Source of the DNA: an uncultured Collinsella sp.
Lineage (GTDB): Bacteria > Actinomycetota > Coriobacteriia > Coriobacteriales > Coriobacteriaceae
NCBI GenBank assembly: GCA_900768265.1
Contig: CAAGCF010000036.1
Location: 124,001 to 188,000, forward strand
Direction of reading: 5' to 3'
Length of the DNA: 64,000 nt
Under the pieces are notes generated by a model, which had not been told where the DNA came from, did no database searches, and saw only the letters and a list, made by a program, of their open reading frames with translations. A program made the translations under genes and the position numbers. Every line of letters begins with the position of its first letter. The stretch's first letter is position 1. Positions 1-8,949 of this stretch are shown piece after piece.

Positions 1-351
1 GGCAACGTCGCCGTCAAGACCGACCTGGCACCCGAGCCCTTTGTGGGATTCGAGAACCACGGCGGCCGCACCCTGCTCGATACAGAGGCCACGCCGCTCG
101 GAACGTCCGTCGTCGCGGGCACCGGCAACAACGGCGACGATGGCTTTGAGGGTCTGATCTACAAGGGAGTCATCGGCACGTACCTGCACGGACCAGCGCT
201 ACCCAAGAACCCCGAACTCACCGACTGGCTCATTACCCACGCCCTCGAGCGCCGCGGCGACGCACAGGCCACAGCCCTGCTGCCGCTCAAGCCCCTCGAC
301 GACACCTACGAGCACACCGCCCACGACGCCGCCATGAAGCTCCTCCCTTAG
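1..351 (+). CDS. gatD: Lipid II isoglutaminyl synthase, glutaminase subunit GatD (C-terminal part)
   Basis: This is the last 116 residues of a CobB/CobQ-like class I glutamine amidotransferase; the gene begins before the window and is open from base 1. The visible part carries the family's C-terminal block with G-x-x-GTYLHGP-x-LPKNP, which holds the active-site His (YLHGP). GatD supplies ammonia from glutamine to the MurT ligase, which amidates the alpha-carboxyl of D-Glu in lipid II at the cytoplasmic side of the membrane. MurT would be expected just upstream, outside the window. The related cobyric acid synthase family is the main alternative, but the short tail and the GTYLHGPxLPKNP form favour GatD. 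Confidence 0.8.
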   Translation, partial: GNVAVKTDLAPEPFVGFENHGGRTLLDTEATPLGTSVVAGTGNNGDDGFEGLIYKGVIGTYLHGPALPKNPELTDWLITHALERRGDAQATALLPLKPLDDTYEHTAHDAAMKLLP

Positions 352-358
352 CACCTCA

Positions 359-396
359 CCACCACAAATGGGACAGGCACCTTTGTGGTGGTTTTT
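359..396 (+). terminator. Hairpin terminator after gatD (CCACCACAAAGG repeat family)
   Basis: CCACCACAAA pairs with TTTGTGGTGG around a GC-rich loop and is followed by TTTTT, seven bases after the gatD stop. It is one of five related hairpins in the window (also 33134, 43921, 44881 and 46470). Confidence 0.75.
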
Positions 397-412
397 CAAT
401 CTGCCAACGATA

Positions 413-441
413 TGTGAACGGATAAAAAAGTCTGCTATACT
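413..441 (+). promoter_or_regulatory. Likely promoter of tRNA-Glu
   Basis: TATACT at 436-441 is a good -10 box, with TGTGAA 17 bases upstream as a weak -35. The tRNA 5' end lies 11 bases downstream of the -10 box, which suits a short leader. Confidence 0.5.
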
Positions 442-451
442 CTTTCCCGCT

Positions 452-528
452 GTCCCCATCGTCTAGCGGCCAAGGACGCCACCCTTTCAAGGTGGATATC
501 GCGGGTTCGAATCCCGCTGGGGGCACCA
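452..528 (+). tRNA. tRNA-Glu (anticodon TTC)
   Basis: A full cloverleaf can be folded. The 7-bp acceptor stem GTCCCCA pairs with TGGGGGC (one T-G pair). The anticodon arm CACCCTTTCAAGGTG shows anticodon TTC. The T arm GCGGGTTCGAATCCCGC is canonical. The CCA end is encoded (526-528). A terminator follows directly, so it is a single-gene transcript. Confidence 0.95.
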
Positions 529-540
529 TTTGAAATCTGA

Positions 541-574
541 AGCCCGTTACCAATTCGGTGACGGGCTTTTTCTT
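541..574 (+). terminator. Terminator of tRNA-Glu
   Basis: AGCCCGTTACC and GGTGACGGGCT form a stem with a short AATTC loop, followed by TTTTTCTT. It begins about 12 bases after the tRNA. Confidence 0.85.
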
Positions 575-660
575 CCCCAACGCCGGGATTCGAACCCGAC
601 AGGGTGCGAATCCCGGCAAATCGGCGGCAAAACGGACTCCAAAGCGTCCTTCTCAAACAA

Positions 661-695
661 AAAGCCGGGGCCCGCGCGATGCGGACCCCGGCTTT
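661..695 (-). terminator. Terminator of glnN
   Basis: An inverted repeat (AAAGCCGGGG with CCCCGGCTTT) lies 28 bases past the glnN stop on the minus strand and is followed there by a T-run (TTTTTGTTTG). Confidence 0.85.
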
Positions 696-722
696 CAACC
701 GTGACGGTATGCTGTCCCAGTC

Positions 723-2810
723 CTACACGTAGAACAGGATGTCGTCGTAGGTCGGAACCGGCCAGTAGTCGGCAGCCACGATCTCCTCCATGGCATCCAC
801 GGCGGCGCGCAGCGTATCCATAGCGGGAACGACCTCGTGTGCATACACATTGGCCTGCTCCTGGCCATCGAGGGCCTCGGCCTTCTGATGCACGGCGTCG
901 AGCGCCTTGATGGAGTCGTTGATGGCGGTGATGCCGTTGCAAAGCTTGTTGAGCGTGTTCTGCTCGCACTGCATGGCGGCCTCAGCACCGGCGGCACGAA
1001 TAGTCTCAAGGCCCTTAGCGACCTTGGTGGCGTAGGCGGTAATGACCGGGCGATAGGTACGACGCGCCTCGCGAACCATCGTGGTAGCCTCGATGTTCAT
1101 GAGCTTGTTGTACTTCTCGAGCTTGCAGTCGTAACGGCACTGGGCCTCGGCCTTGGTCAGGACGCCCGTCTCCTCAAAGAGCGCGATAGCCTTATCGGAA
1201 ACAAAGGCGGGCAGAGCGTCGGCCGTGGTCTTGTTGTTGGCAAGGCCGCGCTTCTCGGCCTCGACGGGCCACTCATCGGAGTAGCCGTCACCGGAGAAGA
1301 GGATGCGCTGGTGGTCGGTCAGGACCTTCTTGCAGTACTCGAGCGCGGCGTCCTGGAAATCATCCTCGGGCGTACCCTCAAGGGCATCGGCGAAGGACTT
1401 GAGCGACTTGGCCACGGCGGCATCGAGCACCAGGTTGGAGTCGGAGACGTTCTGCTCGGAGCCGCAGGCACGGAACTCGAACTTGTTGCCAGTGAAGGCG
1501 AACGGGGAGGTGCGGTTGCGGTCGGTGTTGTCCTGCATCAGCTTGGGCAGGGTATCGGCGCCCAGGTCGAGCACGCCGCGCGTGGCATGGACGGAAGCCT
1601 TGCCATCGATGATCTTCTCGACGACCTCGGTAAGCTGGTCGCCCAGGAAGATGGACATAATCGCCGGAGGAGCCTCGTTGGCGCCCAGACGATGATCGTT
1701 GCCGGCCGAGGCAACGGAGGCACGCAGGAGCTCCTGATAGTTATCGACGGCCTCGATCACCGCGGTGAGGAAGACGATGAACTGCAGGTTGTCGAGCGGG
1801 GTGTCGCCCGGGTCGAGCAGGTTCTCGGACTCGGTGCCAAGCGACCAGTTGTTGTGCTTGCCCGAACCGTTGATGCCCTCGAAGGGCTTCTCGTGCAGCA
1901 GGCAGACCAAGTCGTGGCGGGAGGCAATGAGCTTCATCTTCTCCATCATGACCAGATTCTGGTCGATGGCCTCGTTGACCTCGCCATAGACCGGTGCGAG
2001 CTCATGCTGGCAGGGAGCAACCTCGTTGTGCTTGGTCTTGGCAGGAATGCCGAGCGCCCACAGTTCATCGTCCAGATCCTTCATATAGGCCGAGACAGTG
2101 GGGCGGATAGCGCCAAAGTAGTGCTCCTCGAGCTCCTGGCCCTTGCAGGGAGCAGCACCAAAGAGGGTGCGGCCGGTGATAACCAGGTCCTTGCGCTTGC
2201 GGTAAGCGTCCTTCTTGATCAGGAAGTACTCCTGCTCGTCGCCCACGGAAGGAACAACCTTCTTGGGGGTCTTGCCAAACAGCGCCAAAACGCGCTTAGA
2301 CTCACGCGAGAGCGCGGTCATGGAGCGCAGCAGCGGGGTCTTCTTGTCCAGGGCCTCGCCCGTGTAGGAGCAGAAAGCCGTGGGGATGCATAGGACATCG
2401 TCCTTGATAAAAGCGGGGCTGGTGGGATCCCAAGCGGTGTAGCCACGGGCCTCGAAGGTGGCACGCAGACCGCCGTTGGGGAAGCTGGAGGCATCGGGCT
2501 CGCCCTGGATGAGGTTCTTGCCCGTAAACTTGGTAATGGCGGTGCCGTCGTGGTTGGGCTCGAGGAAGCTGTCGTGCTTCTCGGAAGTAATGCCCGAAAG
2601 CGGCTGGAACCAGTGCGCGTAGTGCGTCGCGCCCTTGGAGATGGCCCAGACCTTCATGGCGTGGGCAACGGCGTTGGCCACATCCAGGTCGAGCGGCTCA
2701 CCGTCCTCGAGGGTTGCAGCAAGGCGCTTCCAAATGTCCTTGGGGAGGTAGTCCTTCATGACTTCCTCAGAGAACACCATGGTCCCGAAGCGGTCAGTAA
2801 GATCGGCCAT
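723..2810 (-). CDS. glnN: Glutamine synthetase type III (GSIII)
   Basis: A 695-residue enzyme that makes glutamine from glutamate, ammonia and ATP in the cytoplasm. Length (about 700 residues) and sequence fit the GSIII/GlnN family rather than the roughly 450-residue GSI. Visible family blocks are KHNEVAPCQHELAPVY and NGSGKHNNWSLGT in the catalytic half. The ORF extends 21 codons upstream, but the start is set at MADLTDRFG because GGGAG stands just before that ATG. The gene is monocistronic, with its own terminator and a dyad operator at 2890-2927. A GSI gene (glnA) lies at the other end of the window, so the organism carries two synthetases. Confidence 0.95.
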   Translation of the reverse strand: MADLTDRFGTMVFSEEVMKDYLPKDIWKRLAATLEDGEPLDLDVANAVAHAMKVWAISKGATHYAHWFQPLSGITSEKHDSFLEPNHDGTAITKFTGKNLIQGEPDASSFPNGGLRATFEARGYTAWDPTSPAFIKDDVLCIPTAFCSYTGEALDKKTPLLRSMTALSRESKRVLALFGKTPKKVVPSVGDEQEYFLIKKDAYRKRKDLVITGRTLFGAAPCKGQELEEHYFGAIRPTVSAYMKDLDDELWALGIPAKTKHNEVAPCQHELAPVYGEVNEAIDQNLVMMEKMKLIASRHDLVCLLHEKPFEGINGSGKHNNWSLGTESENLLDPGDTPLDNLQFIVFLTAVIEAVDNYQELLRASVASAGNDHRLGANEAPPAIMSIFLGDQLTEVVEKIIDGKASVHATRGVLDLGADTLPKLMQDNTDRNRTSPFAFTGNKFEFRACGSEQNVSDSNLVLDAAVAKSLKSFADALEGTPEDDFQDAALEYCKKVLTDHQRILFSGDGYSDEWPVEAEKRGLANNKTTADALPAFVSDKAIALFEETGVLTKAEAQCRYDCKLEKYNKLMNIEATTMVREARRTYRPVITAYATKVAKGLETIRAAGAEAAMQCEQNTLNKLCNGITAINDSIKALDAVHQKAEALDGQEQANVYAHEVVPAMDTLRAAVDAMEEIVAADYWPVPTYDDILFYV

Positions 2811-2889
2811 ACGGAACTCCCTTCGTATCGGCACCGCGTGAGATGCGGTGTTGATTACTAACGAACGAGTCATAGATTAGGCTCGTCGT

Positions 2890-2927
2890 GTTTCCGCAAC
2901 ATTACCGTTATGTTGCTGTCGCGAAAC
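2890..2927 (-). promoter_or_regulatory. Dyad operator upstream of glnN, GlnR-box-like
   Basis: GCAACATTACCGTTATGTTGC (2896-2916) is a near-perfect palindrome with one mismatched pair. It is flanked by two GAAAC words in divergent orientation. On the minus strand GTAAT-6 bases-GAAAC spans 2905-2890; on the plus strand GTTGC-6 bases-GAAAC spans 2912-2927. The actinobacterial GlnR half-site is GTnAC-n6-GAAAC, so the spacing fits and the first word is slightly off. The rest of 2811-3233 holds the promoter regions of glnN and metF and an inverted repeat TGGTAT/ATACCA at 3050-3071. I see no riboswitch there. Confidence 0.5.
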
Positions 2928-3233
2928 CAATCAATGAGGTTAACGCATCGCGGCGGCGTTGCCACCCTCAACAGCCAATCAACTGTATAAATTGCAGACC
3001 TCTCCCCATAGTTTAAGGGTAGTCAATTTGGGACGGGGCTCTATTAACTGGTATTTCGCATCAGATACCATTCAATATAGCCCTTTCCTACATTGACCGC
3101 TCTGCTATAGGCAATGCCGATAGCAAGGCATCTTTGATTGGTATCCCTAAATCGCGAGTAAAACTCCACCGTGACACAGTGGTGCTGTAGAATCCTTACA
3201 ACACATCGCACTAAATATCTAAAGGAGCACGAT

Positions 3234-4106
3234 ATGCGCGTCGACGAGGTTTTTAAGCAGGCAGCATCCCAGGGCACCACGCCCGTTTCGTTTGAGATGT
3301 TCCCGCCCAAGGGCGAGCTTACCCTCGACACGGCTCGCAAGGTGGCGGGCAACCTGTGCAAGCTTTCGCCGAGCTTTGTCTCGGTCACTTGTTCCGCTGG
3401 CGGCTCGGGCAACGGTGCCACCACCGCCCCCATCGCGCATATGATTTCGAGCGAATTCGATACGCCCTCGGTGGCACACCTTACCTGCGTGGGCCGCTCG
3501 CACGCCGATATCGCCGCCAAGATCGACGAGTATCGCACAGCCGGCGTTGAAAACATCCTGGCCCTGCGCGGCGACCTGCCCGCTGGCGCGACCGAGGACG
3601 ACAGGCCCGCCTCCGACTACGCCTACGCCCGTGACCTCATCCCCGAGCTCGTCGACGCCGGCTTTTGCGTGGGCGCCGCAGCCTACCCCGAGGGCCACAT
3701 TGCCTGCGAGGATCTCAACCTCTCGGTCGAGCACCTCAAGCAAAAGCAAGATGCCGGCGCAAGCTTCTTTGTGACACAGCTCTTCTTTGATAACGAGTGC
3801 TTCTATCGCTTCCGCGAGCTTGCCGACAAGGCCGGCATCACCGTGCCTATCACCGCGGGCATCATGCCGTTTATGGGCAAGTCGCAGATCAGCCGCATGG
3901 TCTTTATGTGCGGCGCGTCGCTGCCCTCCCCCGTCATCAAGATTCTCGCCAAATACGAGAACGACCCCGAGAGCCTGCAGGCGGCCGGTGTAGATTATGC
4001 TGCTCGTCAGCTTTGCGACCTTAAGGAGCACGGTGCCGACGGTCTGCACCTGTACACTATGAACCGTCCTGCAATCGCCGCAACCATTATGGAGCGCCTG
4101 GGGTAA
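3234..4106 (+). CDS. metF: Methylenetetrahydrofolate reductase
   Basis: A 290-residue MTHFR that reduces 5,10-methylene-THF to 5-methyl-THF, the methyl donor for MetH encoded two genes downstream. Typical blocks are FEMFPPKGE near the N-terminus, ENILALRGDLP in the middle and FFVTQLFFDN, all part of the FAD-binding TIM barrel. The start is the ATG at 3234 with AAAGGAG seven bases upstream; the open frame runs further up, but that part is leader. It overlaps the next gene by one base (TAATG), showing translational coupling in a metF / reactivation protein / metH operon. Confidence 0.93.
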   Translation: MRVDEVFKQAASQGTTPVSFEMFPPKGELTLDTARKVAGNLCKLSPSFVSVTCSAGGSGNGATTAPIAHMISSEFDTPSVAHLTCVGRSHADIAAKIDEYRTAGVENILALRGDLPAGATEDDRPASDYAYARDLIPELVDAGFCVGAAAYPEGHIACEDLNLSVEHLKQKQDAGASFFVTQLFFDNECFYRFRELADKAGITVPITAGIMPFMGKSQISRMVFMCGASLPSPVIKILAKYENDPESLQAAGVDYAARQLCDLKEHGADGLHLYTMNRPAIAATIMERLG

Positions 4107-4894
4107 TGGAAAAACCGCACGTCGATACAACCGTTGTTGAAGTGCCGGCCGACCTTGCGTCGCCGGCGCTTTACCGTATCGACGCTGCCCACCACCCTCG
4201 TGTCGACCGTGCCGAGATGCTGCGCTACCTGGGCTACGGCGGCCAGCAGATTGAGCCCGAGCTGTCACGACGAATTGAGCTTGTAGTCGAGCGCCTAGAG
4301 CTGGATATCGAGCCCCGCGGCGTGCGACGCGTGTTTGCCGTCGATGCTACGGGCGTCGACGAGCAGGGCGAGCCCTGCATCCGCTTGGTTGGCACCAACG
4401 TTGAGCTGCGGGGTCGTGATATCTATCGCCACCTTAAGGACGCCCGCCTTGCCGCACTCATGGCATGCACACTCGGCATGGACGCCGAGCGTCGCCTGCG
4501 CACCACGGGAGCCCAGCAGCCCCTAGAGGGAGCCGTGCTCGATGCCGCGTGCTCCGCCTATGTAGAAGCCGCCGTCGAGCAGATGGACCAGCAGGTCAAG
4601 GCTGCGGCCGCTGCACACGGGCTCGCCGGCAACTGGCGCTTCAGTCCCGGCTATGGCGACTGCCCGCTCTCGGCCCAGCGCTCGATCGTGGATGCACTCA
4701 ACGCCACGCGCCTCATTGGACTTACCGTCACCCCCACCAGCCTGCTCATGCCCACCAAGAGCGTGACCGCAGTGATCGGTCTGTTTGACGGCGAGGTCCA
4801 CGACGCCCAGAGTCGCCCCACCTGCAATATCTGCCGCATGCGTGAGCACTGCCGCTTCCGCGCCGCCCACACCACCTGCTATTCCAGCCATTAG
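4106..4894 (+). CDS. Stand-alone MetH reactivation-domain protein
   Basis: A 262-residue protein matching the vitamin B12-dependent methionine synthase activation domain, which in E. coli forms the C-terminus of MetH. The SAM-binding signature RFSPGYGDCPLSAQ (about residues 179-192) and the PTKSVTAVIG block are clear, and a Cys-rich tail (CNICRMREHCRF) follows. The family binds SAM and lets oxidised cob(II)alamin be reductively remethylated. It lies between metF (1-base overlap) and metH (9-base gap), and that metH lacks this domain, so the two proteins presumably act together. The Cys tail could bind a metal or take part in electron transfer; that is inference. Confidence 0.85.
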   Translation: MEKPHVDTTVVEVPADLASPALYRIDAAHHPRVDRAEMLRYLGYGGQQIEPELSRRIELVVERLELDIEPRGVRRVFAVDATGVDEQGEPCIRLVGTNVELRGRDIYRHLKDARLAALMACTLGMDAERRLRTTGAQQPLEGAVLDAACSAYVEAAVEQMDQQVKAAAAAHGLAGNWRFSPGYGDCPLSAQRSIVDALNATRLIGLTVTPTSLLMPTKSVTAVIGLFDGEVHDAQSRPTCNICRMREHCRFRAAHTTCYSSH

Positions 4895-4903
4895 GAGCCA
4901 TCG

Positions 4904-7459
4904 ATGTTTACTCCGCTTATCACTCACGATCTGGACGGTTCCGCGCTGGCGGCACCTGTCAATACTGCGCGTTGTAACGGCGCCATGTACAAGACGCGCA
5001 CGATCGACGACCTTCGCATTAAGGACGATCGCCTGCGCGCCGCCATCGAGGGCACGGGACACCTGCTGTTCGACGGCGGCATGGGCACCATGCTGCAGGC
5101 GGCCGGCATGAAGGCAGGCGCCCTGCCCGAGTTGCTCAACTTTGAGGAGCCCCAGGTCATTACCGATATTCAGCGTCAGTACGTCGAGGCGGGCTGTGAC
5201 GTGATCACCGCCAACACCTTTGGCGCCAACGCCCACAAGCTCGACGGCGCCGCCACCGTGGCAGACGTCTTTGCCGCGGCAGTCACCTGCGCCCGCGAGG
5301 CCGGCGCCCGCTACGTCGCCGGCGACATCGGCCCCATCGGCGCCCTGCTGCGCCCCCTGGGCACCCTCAGCTTTGACGAGGCCTACGACCTCTTTGCCGA
5401 GGAGGTGCGCGCCGGCGTCGCCGCGGGTGTGGACCTCTTTATTATCGAGACCATGACCGATCTTGCCGAGATCAAGGCGGCAGTCCTCGCCTGCCGCGAG
5501 AACTCCGACCTGCCCGTCTTTGCCACCATGACCTTTGAGGAAGACGGCCGCACCTTCTTGGGCACGAGCCCCGAGGTCGCCGCCATCACCCTCGACGCCA
5601 TCGGCGCCGACGTCATGGGCATCAACTGCAGCCAGGGCCCGGCCGAGCTCCGAGGACTCGCCGCGCGTATGCTCACCGTCACCGACAAGCCCGTTATGGT
5701 GCAGGCCAATGCGGGACTGCCCCGCGTGGACGATGACGGCAACACCGTCTTTGATATCCAGGCACCCGAATACGCCGAAGCCGTCGCCGGCATGATTGAG
5801 GACGGCGTGAGCGTCGTGGGCGGTTGCTGCGGCACCACGCCGGCGCACATGGCGGCTCTACGCACGCTTATCGACAACCACACGCCCAGCCCACGCCATC
5901 GCAAGCCCAGCATGTCAGTCACGAGCGCCCAGACGGTCGTGGACCTTCCCTGCGACGGCCACAAGATCGCCGTCATCGGCGAGCGCATCAACCCCACCGG
6001 CAAAAAGCGCCTGCAGCAGGCCCTACGCGACGGCGACCTGGACTACGTCGTGAGCCAGGGCATCAGTCAGCAAGAGCAGGGTGCCGATATCCTGGACGTC
6101 AACGTCGGCCTGCCCGAGATCGACGAGGTCAAGGTCATCCAGCAAGCGACCGAGCAGCTCCAAGGCTCCACGCTGCTGCCGCTGCAGATCGACTCCACCG
6201 ACCCCGCCGCCGTCGAGGCCGCCGTACGTCGCTACGCCGGCAAGCCCATCATCAACTCGGTTAACGGCAAGCAGCAGATCATGGACGAGATCTTCCCGCT
6301 GGTCGCCCACTATGGCACCAACGTCGTCGGCCTCACGCTCGACGAGAGCGGCATCCCCGATACCGCCGAGGCTCGCTTCGCCATCGCCGAGCGCATCGTG
6401 GCCGAAGCCGCCCGTTACGGCATCGGCCCGGACCGTATCCTCATCGACTGCCTGGTCATGACCGCCTCGACCAACCAGCGCCAGGCTGAGCAGATTCTAC
6501 GTGCCATGTCTATGTGCAAGGAGCGCCTGGGCGTCAAGTGCGCACTCGGCGTATCGAACATCAGCTTTGGTCTGCCCGCCCGCCCGCTGCTGGGCTCGGT
6601 CTTTTTGGCCGCCGCCTTCGGCGCGGGCCTGGACGCCCCCATCATGAACCCGGGTTCCAAGCGCTTTATGGACACCGTCTACAGCTATCGCGTGCTGAGC
6701 GTCGAGGACGAGGGCTCGACCGGATACATCGAGCGCTACGCCGGCTGGACCGATCCGTATAAGATTGCCGCCAACCCGGCGGCCGCCCAGTCAGCATCGA
6801 GCGATGCCGCACCTGCCGCAAGCACCACCGCAAGCGCCGATGACGACCCCATCCGCCACATGGTCGTCTCGGGCCGCAAGGGCGAAATCGCGGCCGAGAC
6901 CGAGCGTCTGCTGGCAGATCACGACGCCATGGACCTCATCAACAATCACTTTATCCCCGCCCTCGACGAGGTGGGCGTCCTCTTTGATCAGGGCAAGTTC
7001 TTCCTGCCGCAGCTTATGGCCTCGGCCGAAGCCGCACGCGTGGGCTTCGATACCATCAAACGCCTGATGCCCGCCGGCGAGATTGCCGACAAGGGTAAGA
7101 TCTGCGTGGCCACCGTCAAGGGCGACATCCACGATATCGGTAAGAACATCGTCAAGATGCTGCTCGACAACTACGGCTATACCGTCTTTGACCTGGGTCG
7201 CGACGTCGATCCGCAGGAGGTGCTCAAGACCGTCAGGGAGCGCGACATTAAGCTCGTCGGCCTCTCGGCGCTTATGACCACCACGGTCGTCGCCATGGAG
7301 GAGACCATCAAGCTGCTTCATGCCGAGGTCCCGGGCGTCAAGACTATCGTGGGCGGCGCCGTGCTCACCCCCGAATACGCCAAGCAGATTGGCGCAGACT
7401 ACTACGCCAAGGACGCCGCTGAGAGCGCGCGCATCGCCGAAGAGGTCTTTGGCCGGTAA
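4904..7459 (+). CDS. metH: Cobalamin-dependent methionine synthase, short form without reactivation domain
   Basis: An 851-residue enzyme moving a methyl group from 5-methyl-THF through cobalamin to homocysteine. Domain order: homocysteine S-methyltransferase barrel with zinc ligands Cys242 (GINCSQGP) and Cys308/Cys309 (VGGCCGTTP); pterin-binding barrel from about residue 340 (GERINPTGKKR); four-helix cap from about 650; Rossmann B12 domain with D741-I-H743-D-I-G746, where His743 is the lower cobalt ligand. E. coli MetH has about 1227 residues; the missing C-terminus is encoded by the preceding gene. The start at 4904 follows AGGAG. An Ala/Ser-rich linker near residues 625-650 precedes the cap. 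Confidence 0.93.
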   Translation: MFTPLITHDLDGSALAAPVNTARCNGAMYKTRTIDDLRIKDDRLRAAIEGTGHLLFDGGMGTMLQAAGMKAGALPELLNFEEPQVITDIQRQYVEAGCDVITANTFGANAHKLDGAATVADVFAAAVTCAREAGARYVAGDIGPIGALLRPLGTLSFDEAYDLFAEEVRAGVAAGVDLFIIETMTDLAEIKAAVLACRENSDLPVFATMTFEEDGRTFLGTSPEVAAITLDAIGADVMGINCSQGPAELRGLAARMLTVTDKPVMVQANAGLPRVDDDGNTVFDIQAPEYAEAVAGMIEDGVSVVGGCCGTTPAHMAALRTLIDNHTPSPRHRKPSMSVTSAQTVVDLPCDGHKIAVIGERINPTGKKRLQQALRDGDLDYVVSQGISQQEQGADILDVNVGLPEIDEVKVIQQATEQLQGSTLLPLQIDSTDPAAVEAAVRRYAGKPIINSVNGKQQIMDEIFPLVAHYGTNVVGLTLDESGIPDTAEARFAIAERIVAEAARYGIGPDRILIDCLVMTASTNQRQAEQILRAMSMCKERLGVKCALGVSNISFGLPARPLLGSVFLAAAFGAGLDAPIMNPGSKRFMDTVYSYRVLSVEDEGSTGYIERYAGWTDPYKIAANPAAAQSASSDAAPAASTTASADDDPIRHMVVSGRKGEIAAETERLLADHDAMDLINNHFIPALDEVGVLFDQGKFFLPQLMASAEAARVGFDTIKRLMPAGEIADKGKICVATVKGDIHDIGKNIVKMLLDNYGYTVFDLGRDVDPQEVLKTVRERDIKLVGLSALMTTTVVAMEETIKLLHAEVPGVKTIVGGAVLTPEYAKQIGADYYAKDAAESARIAEEVFGR

Positions 7460-7484
7460 CACAACGGAAACAACCCCGCACCAA

Positions 7485-7522
7485 AACGTGCCGCACGCGC
7501 CACGAGACGCGTGCGGCACGTT
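7485..7522. terminator. Strong hairpin between metH and the UPF0210 gene
   Basis: Two perfect 15-base arms (AACGTGCCGCACGCG at 7485-7499 and its complement at 7508-7522) enclose 8 bases. There is no T-run, so it may attenuate or stabilise the metH mRNA end rather than act as a full intrinsic terminator. Confidence 0.5.
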
Positions 7523-7567
7523 AGAATAGAGGGGACTATGCTCGTTTTGGCAGATAGGAGCGCAAGG

Positions 7568-8932
7568 ATGGCGATCACGCCTGCAGAAATCGCGGAAACC
7601 CGCGGCATGGTTGAGGAGCAGAACCTCGACATCAGGACCATCACCATGGGTGTTTCGCTCATGGGTTGCGGCGACGAGAACCTCGACCGCATGTGCACGA
7701 AGATCTACGACCACGTGACGCACACGGCTGAGCATCTGGTCGAGACCGCCGAGAACCTCGAGCGCGAGTACGGTATCCCCATCGTCAACAAGCGCGTCTC
7801 CGTTACCCCGGTGGCGCAGATCGCCGCTTGCTGCAAGGATGAGGACCTCACCCCCATCGCGCATGCCCTCGACCGCGCGGCCGAGACCCTCGGCATCGAC
7901 TACCTGGGTGGCTTCTCCGCGCTCGTCCAGAAGGGCATCGGCGACGCCGACCGCCGCGTCATCCAGTCCATCCCGCAGGCGCTCGCCACCACGAGCCGTG
8001 TCTGCTCCAGCGTCAACGTCGCCAGCCTGCGCGCCGGCATCAACATGGACGCCGTGCTTATGGCCGCCCAGACCATCATCGACGCCGCTAAGCTCACGGC
8101 CGACCAGGACTCCGTTGGCGCATCCAAGTTTGTCTGCTTTGCCAACATGGTCGAGGACTCCCCGTTTATGGCGGGCGCCGTCCACGGCGGTGGCGAGGCC
8201 GACGCCGTCATCAACGTGGGCGTCTCGGGCCCCGGCGTTATGGCCGCAGCCCTGGAGACGCTGCCCGATTCCGCATCGATGATGGAGGTCGCCGAGAAGA
8301 TTAAGCAGACCGCCTTTAAGATCACCCGTGCCGGTGAGCTCATGAGCCGCGAGGCCGCCCATCGCTTGGGTGTCGAGAAGGGCATCGTCGACCTGTCGCT
8401 GGCGCCTACGCCTGCCATCGGCGACTCCGTTGCCCGCATCCTCGAGATCATCGGCGTGGGCACCTGCGGTGGCCCGGGCACGACCTGCGCACTCGCCATG
8501 CTCAACGATGCCGTCAAGAAGGGCGGCGTTATGGCCAGCTCCAGCGTGGGTGGCCTCTCGGGCGCTTTTATCCCCGTGTCCGAGGACGCCGGCATGATCG
8601 CCGCCGTCGAGGCCGGCGCGCTTTCGCTCGAGAAACTCGAGGCCATGACCTGCGTATGCTCCGTTGGCCTGGACATGATCGCCATCCCCGGCGACACCCC
8701 GGTCGAGACCATCGCCGGCATCATCGCCGACGAGATGGCCATCGGCGTCATCAACAACAAGACCACGGCCGTCCGCGTGATTCCCGCCATCGGCAAGGGC
8801 GTGGGCGACTGCGTCGAGTACGGCGGCCTGTTCGGCCGCGCGCCCATCATGCCGGTGAACCCCAACGCCGGCACCGTGCTTGCCCACCGTGGTGGACGCT
8901 TCCCGGCGCCGCTGAACTCGCTGAAGAACTAG
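7568..8932 (+). CDS. UPF0210 / PFL-like family protein (DUF711)
   Basis: A 454-residue member of UPF0210, a conserved bacterial and archaeal family with distant similarity to pyruvate formate-lyase-type proteins and no firmly established function. The N-terminus (ITPAEIAETRGMVEEQNLDI) and the C-terminal glycine-rich end (PVNPNAGTVLAHRGGRFPAP) match it well. The start at 7568 follows a GGAG-type site; longer in-frame starts overlap the upstream hairpin and are not needed. Many genomes pair this gene with a small ACT-domain protein (UPF0237); none is seen here. Codon use is like the neighbouring housekeeping genes. Confidence 0.85.
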   Translation: MAITPAEIAETRGMVEEQNLDIRTITMGVSLMGCGDENLDRMCTKIYDHVTHTAEHLVETAENLEREYGIPIVNKRVSVTPVAQIAACCKDEDLTPIAHALDRAAETLGIDYLGGFSALVQKGIGDADRRVIQSIPQALATTSRVCSSVNVASLRAGINMDAVLMAAQTIIDAAKLTADQDSVGASKFVCFANMVEDSPFMAGAVHGGGEADAVINVGVSGPGVMAAALETLPDSASMMEVAEKIKQTAFKITRAGELMSREAAHRLGVEKGIVDLSLAPTPAIGDSVARILEIIGVGTCGGPGTTCALAMLNDAVKKGGVMASSSVGGLSGAFIPVSEDAGMIAAVEAGALSLEKLEAMTCVCSVGLDMIAIPGDTPVETIAGIIADEMAIGVINNKTTAVRVIPAIGKGVGDCVEYGGLFGRAPIMPVNPNAGTVLAHRGGRFPAPLNSLKN

Positions 8933-8949
8933 CCTAGGGATTCGGGCGA

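Noticed and set aside
837..2393. A 518-codon open frame on the plus strand across glnN
   Set aside because: It is a mirror of the glnN reading frame with Leu/Val/Gly-rich composition; glnN motifs on the minus strand are unambiguous.
2940..3233. Cobalamin or SAM riboswitch ahead of the methionine operon
   Set aside because: I found no B12-box-like GCCACTG or SAM-I core pattern; only one short inverted repeat (TGGTAT/ATACCA).
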